In this document: positions 36,825 to 48,308 of the stretch, piece after piece
Layout of the letters: each line of letters begins with the position of its first letter
How positions within the stretch are numbered: position 1 is the stretch's first letter
Assembly (NCBI GenBank): GCA_030077755.1
Contig: JAQJZZ010000004.1
Location: 248,001-312,000, forward strand
Direction of reading: 5' to 3'
From: Filosporella fistucella
Taxonomy: Eukaryota; Ascomycota; Leotiomycetes; Helotiales
DNA: 64,000 nucleotides
Translations under genes and position numbers: made by a program
Notes under the pieces: generated by a model
Database searches by the model: none
Seen by the model: only the letters and a program-made list of their open reading frames with translations
Told to the model about the DNA's origin: nothing

Positions 36825-37521
36825 ATGTCGTCTGCCACCCACACAACTAGAGATGTTTCTCAAGCCACAACCAAGAATCAACTTCTATGTCTGACTATCT
36901 GTGGATATCGGAAGCCTGGGATGAGTGAAGAAGATTACAAACATCACATGACTAAAGTGTCAGCACCGATGACACAGGACTTGATGGTAAGGTATGGAAT
37001 CAAAAGATGGACAATGGTGAGCAAGCAACAACATCCCTGCTGCTTGAACACCTTGATACTACATAGAAGTATCACTGTGCTATTGTAGGCTTAAATGAGT
37101 CGATGATGGTGATATATTAATGTATTGAAAGATTCACAACCCGCTTGCCACTCGTGAGCTTATGGCTCAACTATACGACCCCCAGATGGCAGTTGTAGCT
37201 GATTTCGATTGTTTCAGTCAGGTTGTGTTTGAAAGTATCGAGGATTATAAACGGATGAAGCAAGACCCATGGTATAAGGAGCACTTGGCAGGAGATCACG
37301 AAAATTTTGCTGATACCAAGAGAAGCAAGTAAGTGAAACATCGTTCCCCCACTTCTTTCAAAATCGCCCTGCAAAAGCATATTACGATTGGAGGAGTATA
37401 TATATTTGGGTCTTTGGTAGCTTCCTAGAGAGAGATGCTGATATGCTATGCTTATAACAGAATGACAATTGGTTGGATTGAGGAATTCATAAGGGATGGT
37501 GTTGTAGTTGAGAAAAGCTAG
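36825..37521 (+). CDS. EthD-domain decarboxylase, GedI/TpcK type (149 aa)
   Basis: Three exons, 36825-37016, 37132-37328 and 37461-37521, total exactly 450 nt. The start [10 protein letters not shown] is followed by [20 protein letters not shown] and the EthD-type core [11 protein letters not shown]. Exon 2 gives [19 protein letters not shown] and [11 protein letters not shown], and exon 3 [13 protein letters not shown]; all are characteristic of the small proteins next to atrochrysone PKS genes. The family dimerises as a ferredoxin-like fold. In emodin pathways it is assigned to decarboxylation of atrochrysone carboxylic acid toward emodin anthrone. No single ORF covers this gene, so it is easily missed. 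Position directly after the PKS fits. Confidence 0.9.
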
Positions 37522-37808
37522 AGGCCATTATCACTATTATCGGAAGTGAACATTAGTAATCCCAATTGATGATTATATTCCAAATGGAGCTCCATGATGT
37601 GAGGTTCTCGAGAACGGATGTTCGAAGATTCGCGAATTCAAGTCATATACTTCATTAAAAAAAAATTTCAGGGCGACCAGCCGAGCCAAAATTGCCATGA
37701 TTTCATTCCTCAAAGCATCTCAGCTATCCAACGATCCTGCGAACCTCGACAGATGCCTCAAAAACTCGATCTCAGTTGTTCAACCGTCTTTACCATATGC
37801 GATCACGG

Positions 37809-38594
37809 TTATGGACCAGTTGATGGGAGATACTCGTGTAAAATCGGGAAATAGTGCCTCAAAACTCCCATCAAAATGCACATCGGGGTTCCAACAGGGA
37901 ACTTCGCTCTACCATTGGTATTCACAACTCCCACATTCCGCATATCATACCTTCCCTCATGGTCATCGGCCGCCTCAATCATAGCTGCTGCCAAATCTAA
38001 GTACGACACTGGACTCTCTTCATCGGTCAGACTTAAAGCATGACCCCGCTGCTTATCAACCGACAATGCCCCTGGCTTGATGAAAATAGTGGTAAGCCAA
38101 TCTTGCTGATCTCGAAGATAATTCTCCGTCCTGCGCAAATCCTCGTAGACATTTGATGCTGAAATGAGCAAGATTCTGCGTAGCAATGCTGGCGTCTTGC
38201 GCGACAGTTGGTCATCGAGAGTTGCAGACGAGAGGAGGACAATCTTTGGCAAGACGGCGTTGGTGATTTCTTCCTCCTTTAAGACTTGAAGTGCTTGTAT
38301 AAGGCTTCTTGCTGTATCTTGACCTAAGCGACAGCCTGGAATATTGTCGTTCGTGGATACGACCAAGAATACAGCATGGCAGCCGCGAACGCATGAAGTA
38401 AGCAGCTTTATATCAATGATATTTCCTTCGAAAATCTCCACTTGCTTTGAGGAAGCCGTTTCTGGGATAAGACGAATGAGTTTGGTTTTGTTTCGACAGT
38501 ATGCGTGGATTTTGGCGTCAGGGACACGGAGAAGGTTGTTGATCAAGGCCGCGCCACAATTCCCGGTTGCTCCTAGAACTGCGTAGGTACTCAT
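37809..38594 (-). CDS. NmrA-like NAD(P)-binding oxidoreductase (261 aa)
   Basis: Single exon starting [20 protein letters not shown]. The GxxGxxG motif GATGNCG near residue 8 marks the NAD(P)-binding Rossmann fold of atypical short-chain dehydrogenases (NmrA/BVR-B group). VFLVVST and [10 protein letters not shown] are the usual later strands. [15 protein letters not shown] segment near residue 215 corresponds to the C-terminal substrate region. There is no classical YxxxK pair, so reductase activity is not assured. Related proteins recur in anthraquinone clusters. Its step here is unclear: reduction or isomerisation of an anthraquinone or benzophenone intermediate is possible. Convergent with the EthD gene. 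Confidence 0.8.
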   Translation of the reverse strand: MSTYAVLGATGNCGAALINNLLRVPDAKIHAYCRNKTKLIRLIPETASSKQVEIFEGNIIDIKLLTSCVRGCHAVFLVVSTNDNIPGCRLGQDTARSLIQALQVLKEEEITNAVLPKIVLLSSATLDDQLSRKTPALLRRILLISASNVYEDLRRTENYLRDQQDWLTTIFIKPGALSVDKQRGHALSLTDEESPVSYLDLAAAMIEAADDHEGRYDMRNVGVVNTNGRAKFPVGTPMCILMGVLRHYFPILHEYLPSTGP

Positions 38595-38992
38595 GATGAG
38601 TCAAAAGTACCATGAAGATCAGAGGGTCAGCTCCTCGAGTACTTCGCACGGTGGGCAAAGGGGTTTTGAGTTTCTCTGGTTATGGTAAAATACGACTGTA
38701 CCACGTCAAAGGCTAGAAGACGATATATCGCAAAGAACTCAGAATGAGTGCACTATATTTGGCTGGTGTTTGATATTACATATTCGAGTGCGTCACGCAG
38801 AGAAAACCGGATTTCGGGATATTGAATAGTGGATCTCGTACTGGGTTGCCCGTCGCATAGGAAGATTGAGTGCTGTTGTATGGGAATTAAGTAATTAGTC
38901 AGATGACAAGCAATAATCTTCTGATGTAATCTTATTTGGTTTGATATCTATGGAATATGTATCCGATAGAATGTACACTTAAGTAGCACATG
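38595..38992. promoter_or_regulatory. Upstream region of NmrA-like gene
   Basis: 398 bp. CCGGATTTCGG at 38817-38827 shares the GGATTTCGGG word with the anthrone-oxygenase promoter. No gene seen. Confidence 0.35.
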
Positions 38993-39496
38993 TCAATTTC
39001 CTGATAGAGTTGTGCTAAATTGTTCTTGCAAGTATCTCTGAAACTTTGGGAAAAACTCCTTGAAAAATGCCGAATCGATCATTTCCTCAAACTTCACGAT
39101 TTCCTCTCCACTCTCGCTAAATGTCAGAAAGACGGCATATTCATTCTTCCACTCTCCAAATGGAGCATCACCCTTTGAGAGTGCATATATCACCGCCTTT
39201 CTTCTCGCAATATCGTGTACTACTTCATGAATCGTGAGCTATGGAGTGAGTAAGTACAATAACCAAGCAACAACTTGTCTCCTCAGTCTCACCTCGTGAT
39301 TTGAAACAGTTGCCATAAGCTTAGGTAGGGTTGCTTGAACCTCGGTTCTCGATCGAGGAGCATGACCCAATGAGAATGGTAGCACGCTTTGTGTGCATTC
39401 GGCAGACCATGAAGAAAGCATATCCTCCGACTTCCAATCTTTCCATCCGGTGATGAATTTGTTGAGTGTGATGCTTTGAGCTTCAGCGGAAGACAT
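38993..39496 (-). CDS. SnoaL/NTF2-like cluster protein (149 aa)
   Basis: Exons 39496-39293 and 39238-38993 (450 nt) with a GTGAGA...TAG intron. The start MSSAEAQSIT gives a one-domain protein with the alpha+beta-cone pattern of SnoaL-like proteins: an N-terminal helix (ITLNKFITGWKDWKSEDMLS), a middle helix (TEVQATLPKLMATVSNHE), alternating strands (RRKAVIYALSKGDAP, KNEYAVFLTFSE) and the terminal IVKFEEMIDSAFFKEFFPKF. Such proteins act as cyclases, hydroxylases, dehydratases or simply as ligand binders. No catalytic residue can be assigned by eye. Head-to-head with the AflS-like gene across 939 bp. Its presence inside the cluster suggests a tailoring or cyclisation role. Confidence 0.75.
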
Positions 39497-40435
39497 TTTG
39501 GCTGGAGAATCGGCTAAAATGATATCGTCTCTGATAAGTTTCGAGCGGCTGTTGGCTGCCCTCAAGCGATTCCAGCCTGGCCCTGCTTTTCTTTTGCTGT
39601 ATTCATTATTCTTGAAGTCGCACACTTAGTATGTCGGGGAGCGGGATGGAGTTTTTCAGGAGTCCGATTCAGCACTGAATGGCTTCGGACAGTTGCTTGA
39701 ATTCCAATTCCCCGAGATTCATCATTGCCGAGTCACATCAAACCAAATAATAGTTGAGACGGCGCACCCTTCAGTGAAAGCTCTTGTAATTGTCGCATGT
39801 GCAGTTCCGATCAAAGCATCCCCGATGCTGACACTTCGGCATATTTTCGTCGTGTGACGGTATAACAAGACGGGGATACCAATCAGAACCGTTATCTACC
39901 TCCAGAAAACTTCCGCAATTCAAAGACGCCTTAAACGGGGCGGCCCGTCAGCCGCCACATTTGATGTTATGCAAAGAAGATATGCCACTAACGTTTTCAA
40001 GATGCTTTGTTGGTCAGACAAGGGATTGAGCAAGCGGCACATACATGACAAGATCAAGGCCCCACCTCTGAAATCTTTAATCACCTGAAGAATTTCATTT
40101 GCATGTTCCGTAATTCTTGCATCATTTCTGCTCAGGAAGGAAGGTCATTGCGCAAGGGAGATTTTCCACCTGTGTTCACAAACATTTGGCTAAATAGGAT
40201 GGCATATGAAAGTGAGACTCGTACCTTACACCCACACGTAGTAGTTCGTCAGTGGGAGTTACCTCTTCTACTGTCATCATTAGGAGTCAGTTCGTGATTC
40301 TTTTACTGTTTCGTTAACTTAGTATTGGACAATAATAAACCGTATAAAAAGCCACATCTGACAGTCTGACAGTTTGTCTGTTCAAAATCTTTGATACTAA
40401 TTTATCGCTGAGACAGTCGTCAATCACTTTCAGCT
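39497..40435. promoter_or_regulatory. Divergent promoter of SnoaL-like and AflS-like genes
   Basis: 939 bp without an exon. A TATAAAAAGC element at 40343-40352 lies about 85-90 bp before the AflS-like start and is a candidate core promoter. Confidence 0.45.
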
Positions 40436-42019
40436 ATGAATTATGCCGAACTCGAGACCTATGCCAATGATCTTGCCAATACTGTCAAGCACCTTACTGC
40501 AAATCTGCAAAATTCCGAGGTCCCCATCTCTCTGTCAAATCCATTCGTCTCTCACGATGCGCCAAGTGAGTTTCAACGAGCAAGAAAGACAATACTTGCG
40601 AACATTTCCAGGATAAGAACGATTCTAAGCGAGCCAAAAGACTTCCTCCAGACTCTTGCAAGTCAAGTGCGTATCTGCGTCTCTATTTCGCAAGATCCAT
40701 AATTCCAGAAACATGCTAAATAGTTTCGCTCATTCAGAGTCAGCTTCTTGCTTGCGTGCAATGGCTTGGGGAATTTCAGATTCTAGCCTGCATACCACTT
40801 AGTGGAAGTGTTCCGATCAAAGACATCGCTGAGCTCTCAGGCGTACCGGAAAGCCAGCTCCGTCTGACCGTTCGGATGACAGCCACCGCGGGGTTTCTCC
40901 AAGAGCCTGAGCCTGGAAAAGTAGCCCATACTTCACTTTCAGCGCCGTTTGTGACTAGACCTCTCTTCCTCGATGCTGCGATGTTTCTTGCGAAGTCAGC
41001 AACCCCAGCGGCGCTCCAGATGGCTGCAGCTACTCGAAAGTTTGGACATTCAGATCGCCCCCAAGAAAGTGCCTATAGCCTTGCATTCAATACACTGCAG
41101 TCTTTTGATGCAATATGCGAGCAAAAATCGGGAATACAACGCCAGTGGACTGCATACGAGCGTTTCCGCCATATAGGGGATGGTGAAGACACAAGCGCTG
41201 AGTTGCTTAGTGGCTTTGACTGGCCGACTGTAGGCCGAGTATGCATAGTTGAGGTAATCTTGAAGATTCGCTATCTACACTGCATTTCTTGTGTTGAATC
41301 TGCAAGAATTCGTTAGTTTCATCTGCGAGCTCTCTTAGGCTTGTCGTAATTCTCTCTAATCTGAGTGCTAGATTTCTGCGGCGGCATCATCTCATCTGGC
41401 AGCGATGCTTGCTGAACGGTACCCGACACTACAATTTATTTTACAATGTGGTGACCAGTCAGCGTTCGTATGTGCCCTTCCACAGGGTTCGAATGGAGGG
41501 TCAGGGAGCGGCACACTAGCTCGATCGCTAGCACCACCACAAGATATACAAAAGCGACAAATGCAACCTGAACTCAGTTCCCGCATTGAACGGCAAAAAC
41601 GAATACCTGGAAGCCCTCAAATTGTCAAAGATGCAGCGATTTACCTCCTCCCCCTTCCTTCACCATCACCGAGATTACCATCCCAATCTCTACTTGCAAA
41701 GTTAACCTCGGAGTTGCGAGCCCACCTTGAAATCCTTAGGAAAAACACATCAGCCACTATTATCGCAATGTTACCCGAGTCAGACACTATCAATCAGGAA
41801 GCTGAAGCCGAAGCCGAAGCCCGTCAGCGTGAACTCACTTTATTGCAGTTGGCCAACGATCGTAATTTTGAGGTAGGAAAAGTTAAGGACGTGCTGGGCA
41901 GCATTTGGGACAGCAATGGAAGGCTGAGAGTGATCAATCAGCTGCGTTCGCAAGATAATCGTACCGTAGCATTAGTGGTAAAGTATCAACCCTTCAGTGA
42001 TATCCAGCAGGAATTATAA
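40436..42019 (+). CDS. AflS/MdpA-like pathway co-regulator with degenerate O-methyltransferase fold (464 aa)
   Basis: Exons 40436-40666, 40738-41253 and 41372-42019 join in phase. The N-terminus (MNYAELETYANDLANTVKHL) and the winged-helix part (CIPLSGSVPIKDIAELSGVPESQLRLTVRMTATAGFLQEPEPG) match the OMT-related AflS family. The position of SAM motif I, normally VDVGGxxGH, reads VGRVCIVE|ISAAASSHLAA: the glycine-rich loop is lost, so catalysis is unlikely. AflS-type proteins bind the AflR-type activator and raise cluster transcription. With the AflR-like gene at 22493 this completes the regulator pair. A Glu/Ala low-complexity repeat (EAEAEAEAR) lies near residue 385. Confidence 0.88.
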
Positions 42020-43139
42020 GTGCGGGGAATTAATTTTCAGCTCACTCTTGGATTTTCAGACTTCTACCACTTTTGACCAGCGCTACTGTGTATTAAAACA
42101 TCTTTACATACTTGATGATTGAAATAATCCCTTCTCTGCAATTATTTGACAGTCATCCCCTACAAAACTCGAATAATCACCCAAAATAGATACGACTATA
42201 CAACTTTATTCACCAACGGGAAAAGTTAGCATAAGCTGACGAACCCGTACAAATACTTCATGCAATGGACAAATACTTGCATAAGTGACGTGCTGTTATT
42301 GAATAAGCCTTGACTTCCATTTTCAGACAAGGAGGTATGGTTGCACTAAGAACCATTTTCGTACCTCACCCCTGCATTATTAGCACAGGAAATTTAAGCT
42401 ATAAACCATCGGATTTTTTGACCGTTTTATTTCCCATTTAAGCTCTTAGGTCATCACTATCTAGCTCGTGTCGTTTTACTTTCAGAAATATGGATATAGC
42501 TTAAGACAAAATAATAAATTTTAAGTCGTATACTGTAGACCAAAATATAGGACATAAATCCAGCAAGAAACGTGAGGTTCCTCTTTTGATTTGCCAAGGT
42601 AAGCACGTCTTCTTTACATCCAATTACCGAATCGATATCTGATGTCGGAGACACGGTAACTGCAGCCGCACCTTGCTATCGTAAATCACACAACAGCTAC
42701 CTCCTTGAAATCTCATCCAGTCGGCTTTCGTCTCTTCGGAAGCCACCCGAGAATTATTGTCTCTCTAATAGCGGTCCCTCCCGCACCCCCACTCTCTCGC
42801 CGCCATCAGACTTGCGAGACATGACTACCTGCCCGGACAAAAGTCGACCCGCTGATAACGTGACCATCTAGACCGAAGGGTATTGATGTGTTGATGAAGC
42901 AGGTCCGATACCGAGGGGCTGGATTGGTCAAGGCCGGTGTTCCACAATTCTGACCCGGCTTGGTGGCCTGGGTGAGAGTAAGACGCCCTTGAGGGTTTTC
43001 AAGAGACGGCGAAAACGTGACGTGGAAGGATGAAAATCGTGTAAGAATGAATCAGTGATAAATTCTCAAATCCCCTCGAAATTGCTCCTCCAATCCGTGT
43101 AGAATTCTCGCAGAAATCTTAACAATTTTGGAGAAAAAA
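42020..43139. other. Intergenic, upstream of multicopper oxidase 1
   Basis: 1.1 kb with only short frames. The last ~150 bp before the ATG at 43140 serve as promoter. No operator or repeat recognised. Confidence 0.4.
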
Positions 43140-45552
43140 ATGCTTTCAATTCCCTTAGTTTATCTTTGGGCCTTTCTGGCTCGGTTCGTTATAGCCCAGG
43201 GTATACCACATCATGCAACTCCAATTCCAATTCCAAGGTCCATATTCTAATCAATGTTCTGCGGATAGTTGATTATACCAACCCTGCGGTTCCATATCTA
43301 TACACTTTAGATCCTGGTACTGTAAGTCTTGAGCGAATATGCAGTCGCCCTTCTCTTGCCACTGGACGCACGAGAAGCTGACAGGTCCTCAATAGCCACT
43401 GCCTCAAGGCTTCCCATGGGGGAGCAAGACATATAACCATACCCATCCTAGTGAGTTCTCATGCCAATATGACTTCCTCCGATATCCTAAATCTCTCTAG
43501 CTGGTGAGCATGCGACTCAACAAACTAATGTGAAAGTTTGCTGATATAGATTTTATCAGATGGTAAGGAAAGGATCTTTGATGATATATTCTAGCTGCAA
43601 AGAATACTGACAGAAGCCTCAGATGTACCTGTCACCGGGTAAATTTGCTCTTGCTCGATCTTCTCTCGCACCACGGCGAACTAACTGATCTAGTGTCATT
43701 CGGCGGTATGACTTTACAATTTCCAGAGGAAAAGCGGCGCCTGATGGCTACTTGAAAGATTCTCTCCTGATAAATAATCAATACCCCGGTCCATTGATTG
43801 AGGCTAATTGGTATGAACCTGTTTATACCCCATTTCACCGTCTTACTGAATATTGTAGGGGTGACACCATCCAAGTCACCGTTCGCAATGAAATTGACCG
43901 TCCCAAGGAAGGAACAGCTCTTCACTGGCATGGAATACTGCAAAAGACTTCTCAGTATGCATCTTGAAGTTTGCTTGTACTAAAATTATTTAACTGAAAA
44001 TCACAGGTGGTATGATGGTGTACCTTCCGTCCAACAATGTCCAATTGCACCAGGGAAGAGTTTCACATATTCCTTCTTGGCAGACTCGTATGGCACATCT
44101 TGGTATCATTCTCACTATTCTGCTCAGTATGCCGGTGGGCTGTTTGGACCGCTCATCATTCATGGTCCACAAACTGTGCCGTATGATATAGGTGAGTAAG
44201 TCGCTTCCTAGAACTAACTCGGTTGGCTAAGATTTGAAGATATCGGTCCAATTTTTGTCACGGATCACTACCACAAAGACTACTACTCTATTGTCCAGGC
44301 GCTCTTCTCGACGGATTTCGGTGTTGTGGTAAGTCATTTGCGAGTCACATATGTATCGCCCATCTAAAAGTCGCAGGCAACACCTTCGGACAATAGCCTT
44401 ATCAATGGTCGAAATCCATTCAACTGCTCATTAAAAGCTGTAAATGATACAACACCTTGCTTCAACAATGCTCCTCTCTCAAAGTTTAAATTCACTCCAG
44501 GCAAAAAGCACCGGCTTCGGTTGATAAACGCAGGTGCAAGTGCTCTTCAGAAATTTTCGATAGATGGTCATAATTTGACTGTCATTGCAAATGATTTCGT
44601 GCCTGTAATTCCTTACAAGACCCAGGGTACATCTCCAACATCAATTTTCGATGTTCTCGCTAAATATTTCCCAGTTGTTACGATTGCAGTTGGTCAACGC
44701 ACCGATGTCATCGTTGAAGGTCTTCCTCATGGCAAAGGTTCTTACCGAATTCGATCAGCAACTCCCCCAGCTCCATGTGCCAACAGCGCGCAACCAAATG
44801 CATCGGCCATTCTATACTACGATAATCCCAAAACCCCAACTACTCAGTCTTGGCCTGCCTTCGAACTTTCTGTAAAAGATTGTGCAAATGTGAGTCGATC
44901 TTTTCACCCAATCGAATAGCTTTAATATTTCCAGGACGATCTATCTCAAACTGTCCCTTGGTTTCCGCAGGCTGCCGATCCTGCTCCAGCAACAACGAGG
45001 GTTATCAACATTGACCTTATCACCAACGCTTCTGGGAACTTTCTTTTTACAATGGATGGCTCTTCATTCAGAGGAAATTACAACGCACCTATTTTGCTTC
45101 TCTCTAATATTGGTAACAATTCTTATCCCGATGACCCGGAATGGAACGTGTACAATTTCGGGTCTAATTCGTCGATCCGAATTGTGCTCAACAACAATAA
45201 TCCCCGCACTCATCCTATGCATCTACATGGTCACAACTTCTTCGTTGAAGCGATTGGCTTTGGGACCTGGGATGGACACGTTGTACGACCCGAGAATCCG
45301 CAACGCAGAGACACTCAGCTTGTTCCTGCATTCGGATACCTTGTCATCTCGTTTTTTGCAGATAATCCTGGGGCATGGCCGTTGCATTGCCATGTTGCCT
45401 GGCATGTGTCCAATGGTCTTTATGTCACGGTGGTTGAAAGACCTGATGATATTGCCAACTTACATATTCCAAGCACTTTGGCTCAGACGTGTAGAGATTG
45501 GAGTGAGTTTACAAACTCTACGGTGGTGAATCAGATAGATTCTGGACTTTAG
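43140..45552 (+). CDS. Multicopper oxidase 1, laccase / dihydrogeodin-oxidase-like (587 aa, secreted)
   Basis: Eleven small exons (43140-43200, 43269-43321, 43396-43450, 43614-43638, 43694-43810, 43859-43954, 44007-44191, 44240-44328, 44377-44626, 44675-44889, 44935-45552) total 1764 nt. The signal peptide [20 protein letters not shown] is followed by VDYTNP. The four copper signatures are present: [24 protein letters not shown] and the [14 protein letters not shown] run. All T1, T2 and T3 ligands are therefore intact. In geodin-type pathways a secreted oxidase of this family performs phenol coupling of dichlorinated sulochrin into a spiro-grisandiene. The exon-10 junction removes a 48-nt stop-free intron (44627-44674). 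Followed on the same strand by a second oxidase. Confidence 0.92.
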
Positions 45553-46149
45553 GAGCTGGGGTCAAGTTTTCATCTCTGGAGGTCCGATTTTCAAAAATGT
45601 CCATGTCATTCTCTTTAGGCGGACGGGGAATTTGCAGTAGAGTTAGACAATAGAGCCAAGTCACATGTCTGAAAACCTAACGTTTTAAATCCACGTATCT
45701 CATGTGTTTGGAACTCATTCACAAGACCACGGAAAAGACTGAAGCTTGTTCTTGGGACGCACTCTTAATCCGTTTGTCTACGCCGAAACGAGTCTTTCCC
45801 CCGAAATTTCGACAAAACAATTGCCGTAACCAATAGAAGTGAAGGGCGAGACATACACAATTTACTCGCTGCCCGAAATTTTGGGCCCAGCCCTCGGTGT
45901 CGGGACTCGTTTTATCATGGATCGTGGAATGGAAGTGCCAAGGTCAGGAACAATTTTTCGGACCTGCAGTTGTCGGGCTAAGCATAGTATTTGGCGTACC
46001 AAGCTATAGCATTTTCCGAAATCAAACATTCGATACTCCGTCCGGGTCGGAAATGCTGGGCTCATTATGAGTTAATATGCTCACTTAATTAATTTATTCC
46101 CTGTTATTGCACGTTTCACTTGCACTCCCCCTTTCTGCCAGCTACAGCC
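45553..46149. promoter_or_regulatory. Promoter of multicopper oxidase 2
   Basis: 597 bp. It carries a full match to the AflR consensus (TCGSWNNSCGR), TCGCTGCCCGA, at 45866-45876, plus several CCGAAAT words. No gene. Confidence 0.45.
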
Positions 46150-48308
46150 ATGCTGAGTTTCAAAGAAATACTAGTGACCAGTTGTTCCATTTTGCAGGTA
46201 ATTGCTACGGGGGTAGTTCACCTACCGCAGCCCTCTCATGGACCGCAAAATCGGGGATATTGGAAAGACGGTTTTGACATCCACACCGATTATGAAATCA
46301 AAGCACCCAAAGGAAAACTAGTTGAGGTGAGTTTTACATACCCCAGGCAATCAACATTCATCGTCTAAGAAACCTCAGTTTGAACTCACGGCGACACAAG
46401 CATGGATTGCTCCCGACGGTTATCTCACCTATGGAACAGTATACAATGGTGCGAAGGAATTCTACCAGTCATTCTCCTACTAAACGTTTCGTGAAGGACA
46501 GTACCCTGGACCAACTATACGAGCGGATTGGGGGGATACGTTGCGTAGGCCTCAGATGCACCCTTCATTTGCCACACTGGGGTTCTGATTCATATCACTT
46601 ATAGGCATCACGGTTCATAACAACTTGACGAATTATAACGGAACATCTATTCATTGGCACGGTATACGCCAGTTCCAGACAAACTGGCTTGATGGAGTAC
46701 CAGGCATCACTCAATGTCCATTAAAGGTAGTCCTCCACTTACGATTGGGGGGTGTGCAGCTGACATTTCAAGCCCGGTGCGTCGCAGGTATATGAATTCA
46801 GAGCATGGCAATATGGCCCTTCGTGGTATCATTCCCATTTCAGCTTGCAATGTGAGTTTCCAAATGTAGACTGAGAGAAATAAATTAATCAAAAACAGAC
46901 ACAAATGGTCTATACGGCAAGTCTATGTAGTCTTCTGCCCATGATATAAAGCTGACAATTTTTGTAGGACCACTTGTGATCAACGGGCCTTCCAGCGCAA
47001 ACTATGACGTTGATCTCGGCCCATGGCTTCTTTCAGATTGGTACCATGCTGATGCATTTTCGATCTATCATCTTGAACTTTTCACGAATAGAGCCCCGCT
47101 TCCCGACTCGGTAGTATTGAATGGCAAAGGGGTTTACGAATGCAATCCAGCCAACGACAAGCGCTGCACGGGGAAGAAAGAGTACTACGAAGCTGTTGTT
47201 CAAAAGGGAAAGAAATACAAGATCTCAGTTGCAAATACCGGTACACTCCTGACACTGACTTTCTTCATTGATGGTCATAACTTCACAGTCATTCAAAATG
47301 ACTTTGTTCCAATCGAGCCATACGTGACGAATGTTTTAAATGTTGGAATAGGTACGCTGCGAAATAATTATGAGCAGTTCTATGTTGACTTTTCAAGGCC
47401 AGCGATACGATATTATCGTTGAAGCAAACGCAAGTTTCGAACACGGAACCAATTTTTGGATCCACGCTCATTACTGTGCTCTTGCGACTTTCTTTGAATC
47501 ATCAAGAGTAGGCATCATCAGATACAGCAAACATAACACAAGCGATCCTTATTCACCACCAGCGAGTGAGTTGAATCAAAACTTCGGCTGCGACGATCCA
47601 GATCCGAAACAGCTTGTTCCTATCGTCAAAAGAAAGGTTGGAAATAGAGTCAATGGACTGGAACCGAAAGACTATCTGAAAGTCGGGTTAGAGTTCTGGC
47701 CGAACGCATCAGATCCAACTTCGCGCATCCACAAGTGGGTTCTGCAAGATACGCCCATGTATCTTGATTGGACAGACCCAAGTTTAAAGAAGCTTACTCT
47801 TGACCGCAACGCATCTTTCCCCGCAGACACGGTCCCAATATACCTAGACTTCGAAACTGATGAATGGGTATATTTTGTCATCACCAACAACTACTCCATC
47901 GAGGACACGTACCCACCCCGTCAAGCTCCACAATCAGTACATCCAATCCATCTTCATGGACATGACTTTCTAATCCTTGCTCAAGGCCAAGGCCCATACA
48001 CCGACGATATTGTGCCGAACTTGGACAACCCTGCTAGGAGAGACGTGGTTGATCTAGCGATGGGAGGATATGTATTGATTGCCTTTCAGATCAATAATCC
48101 GGGGCCATGGCTTTTGCACTGCCATATCGCCTGGCATGCATCGGATGGACTTGCATTGCAGTATATCGAGCAGCCCAAAAAGGTGAAGGAGATTGCCAGG
48201 AAGGCAGGAATCTTGCCCGGTTTTTCGAAACAGTGTAAGGAATGGGAGGAGTGGTATAATGAAGTCAATATAAAGAAGGGAGTTCTGCAGGATGATTCGG
48301 GGATTTGA
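46150..48308 (+). CDS. Multicopper oxidase 2, ascomycete laccase-like (602 aa, secreted)
   Basis: Eight exons (46150-46326, 46379-46448, 46497-46544, 46605-46726, 46773-46851, 46899-46916, 46968-47351, 47398-48308) total 1809 nt. The leader [20 protein letters not shown] resembles a signal peptide. [15 protein letters not shown] is a typical asco-laccase N-terminus. Copper motifs: [24 protein letters not shown] and [14 protein letters not shown], all complete. Exon 6 is only 18 nt and is followed by a GC-AG intron. It differs clearly from oxidase 1 (other N-terminus, other linker regions), so it is not a recent tandem copy. Possible jobs: a different coupling (dimerisation, diphenyl ether formation) or regiochemical control. 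Confidence 0.9.
46917..46967 (+). other. GC-AG intron in multicopper oxidase 2
   Basis: The only donor that keeps the reading frame through YTNGLYG-PLVING is GCAAGT at 46917, with the acceptor TTGTAG ending at 46967 (51 nt). GCAAGT is the classical non-canonical donor. The neighbouring GTCTAT would break the protein. Confidence 0.7.

Noticed and set aside
36582..37088. 168-aa open frame covering the start of the EthD gene
   Set aside because: It reads leader and intron 1 as coding; the three-exon model gives the full conserved protein.
45780..45900. Clustered CCGAAAT words upstream of multicopper oxidase 2 as a novel operator array
   Set aside because: Only the TCGCTGCCCGA match meets a known consensus; the other words are short and may be chance.
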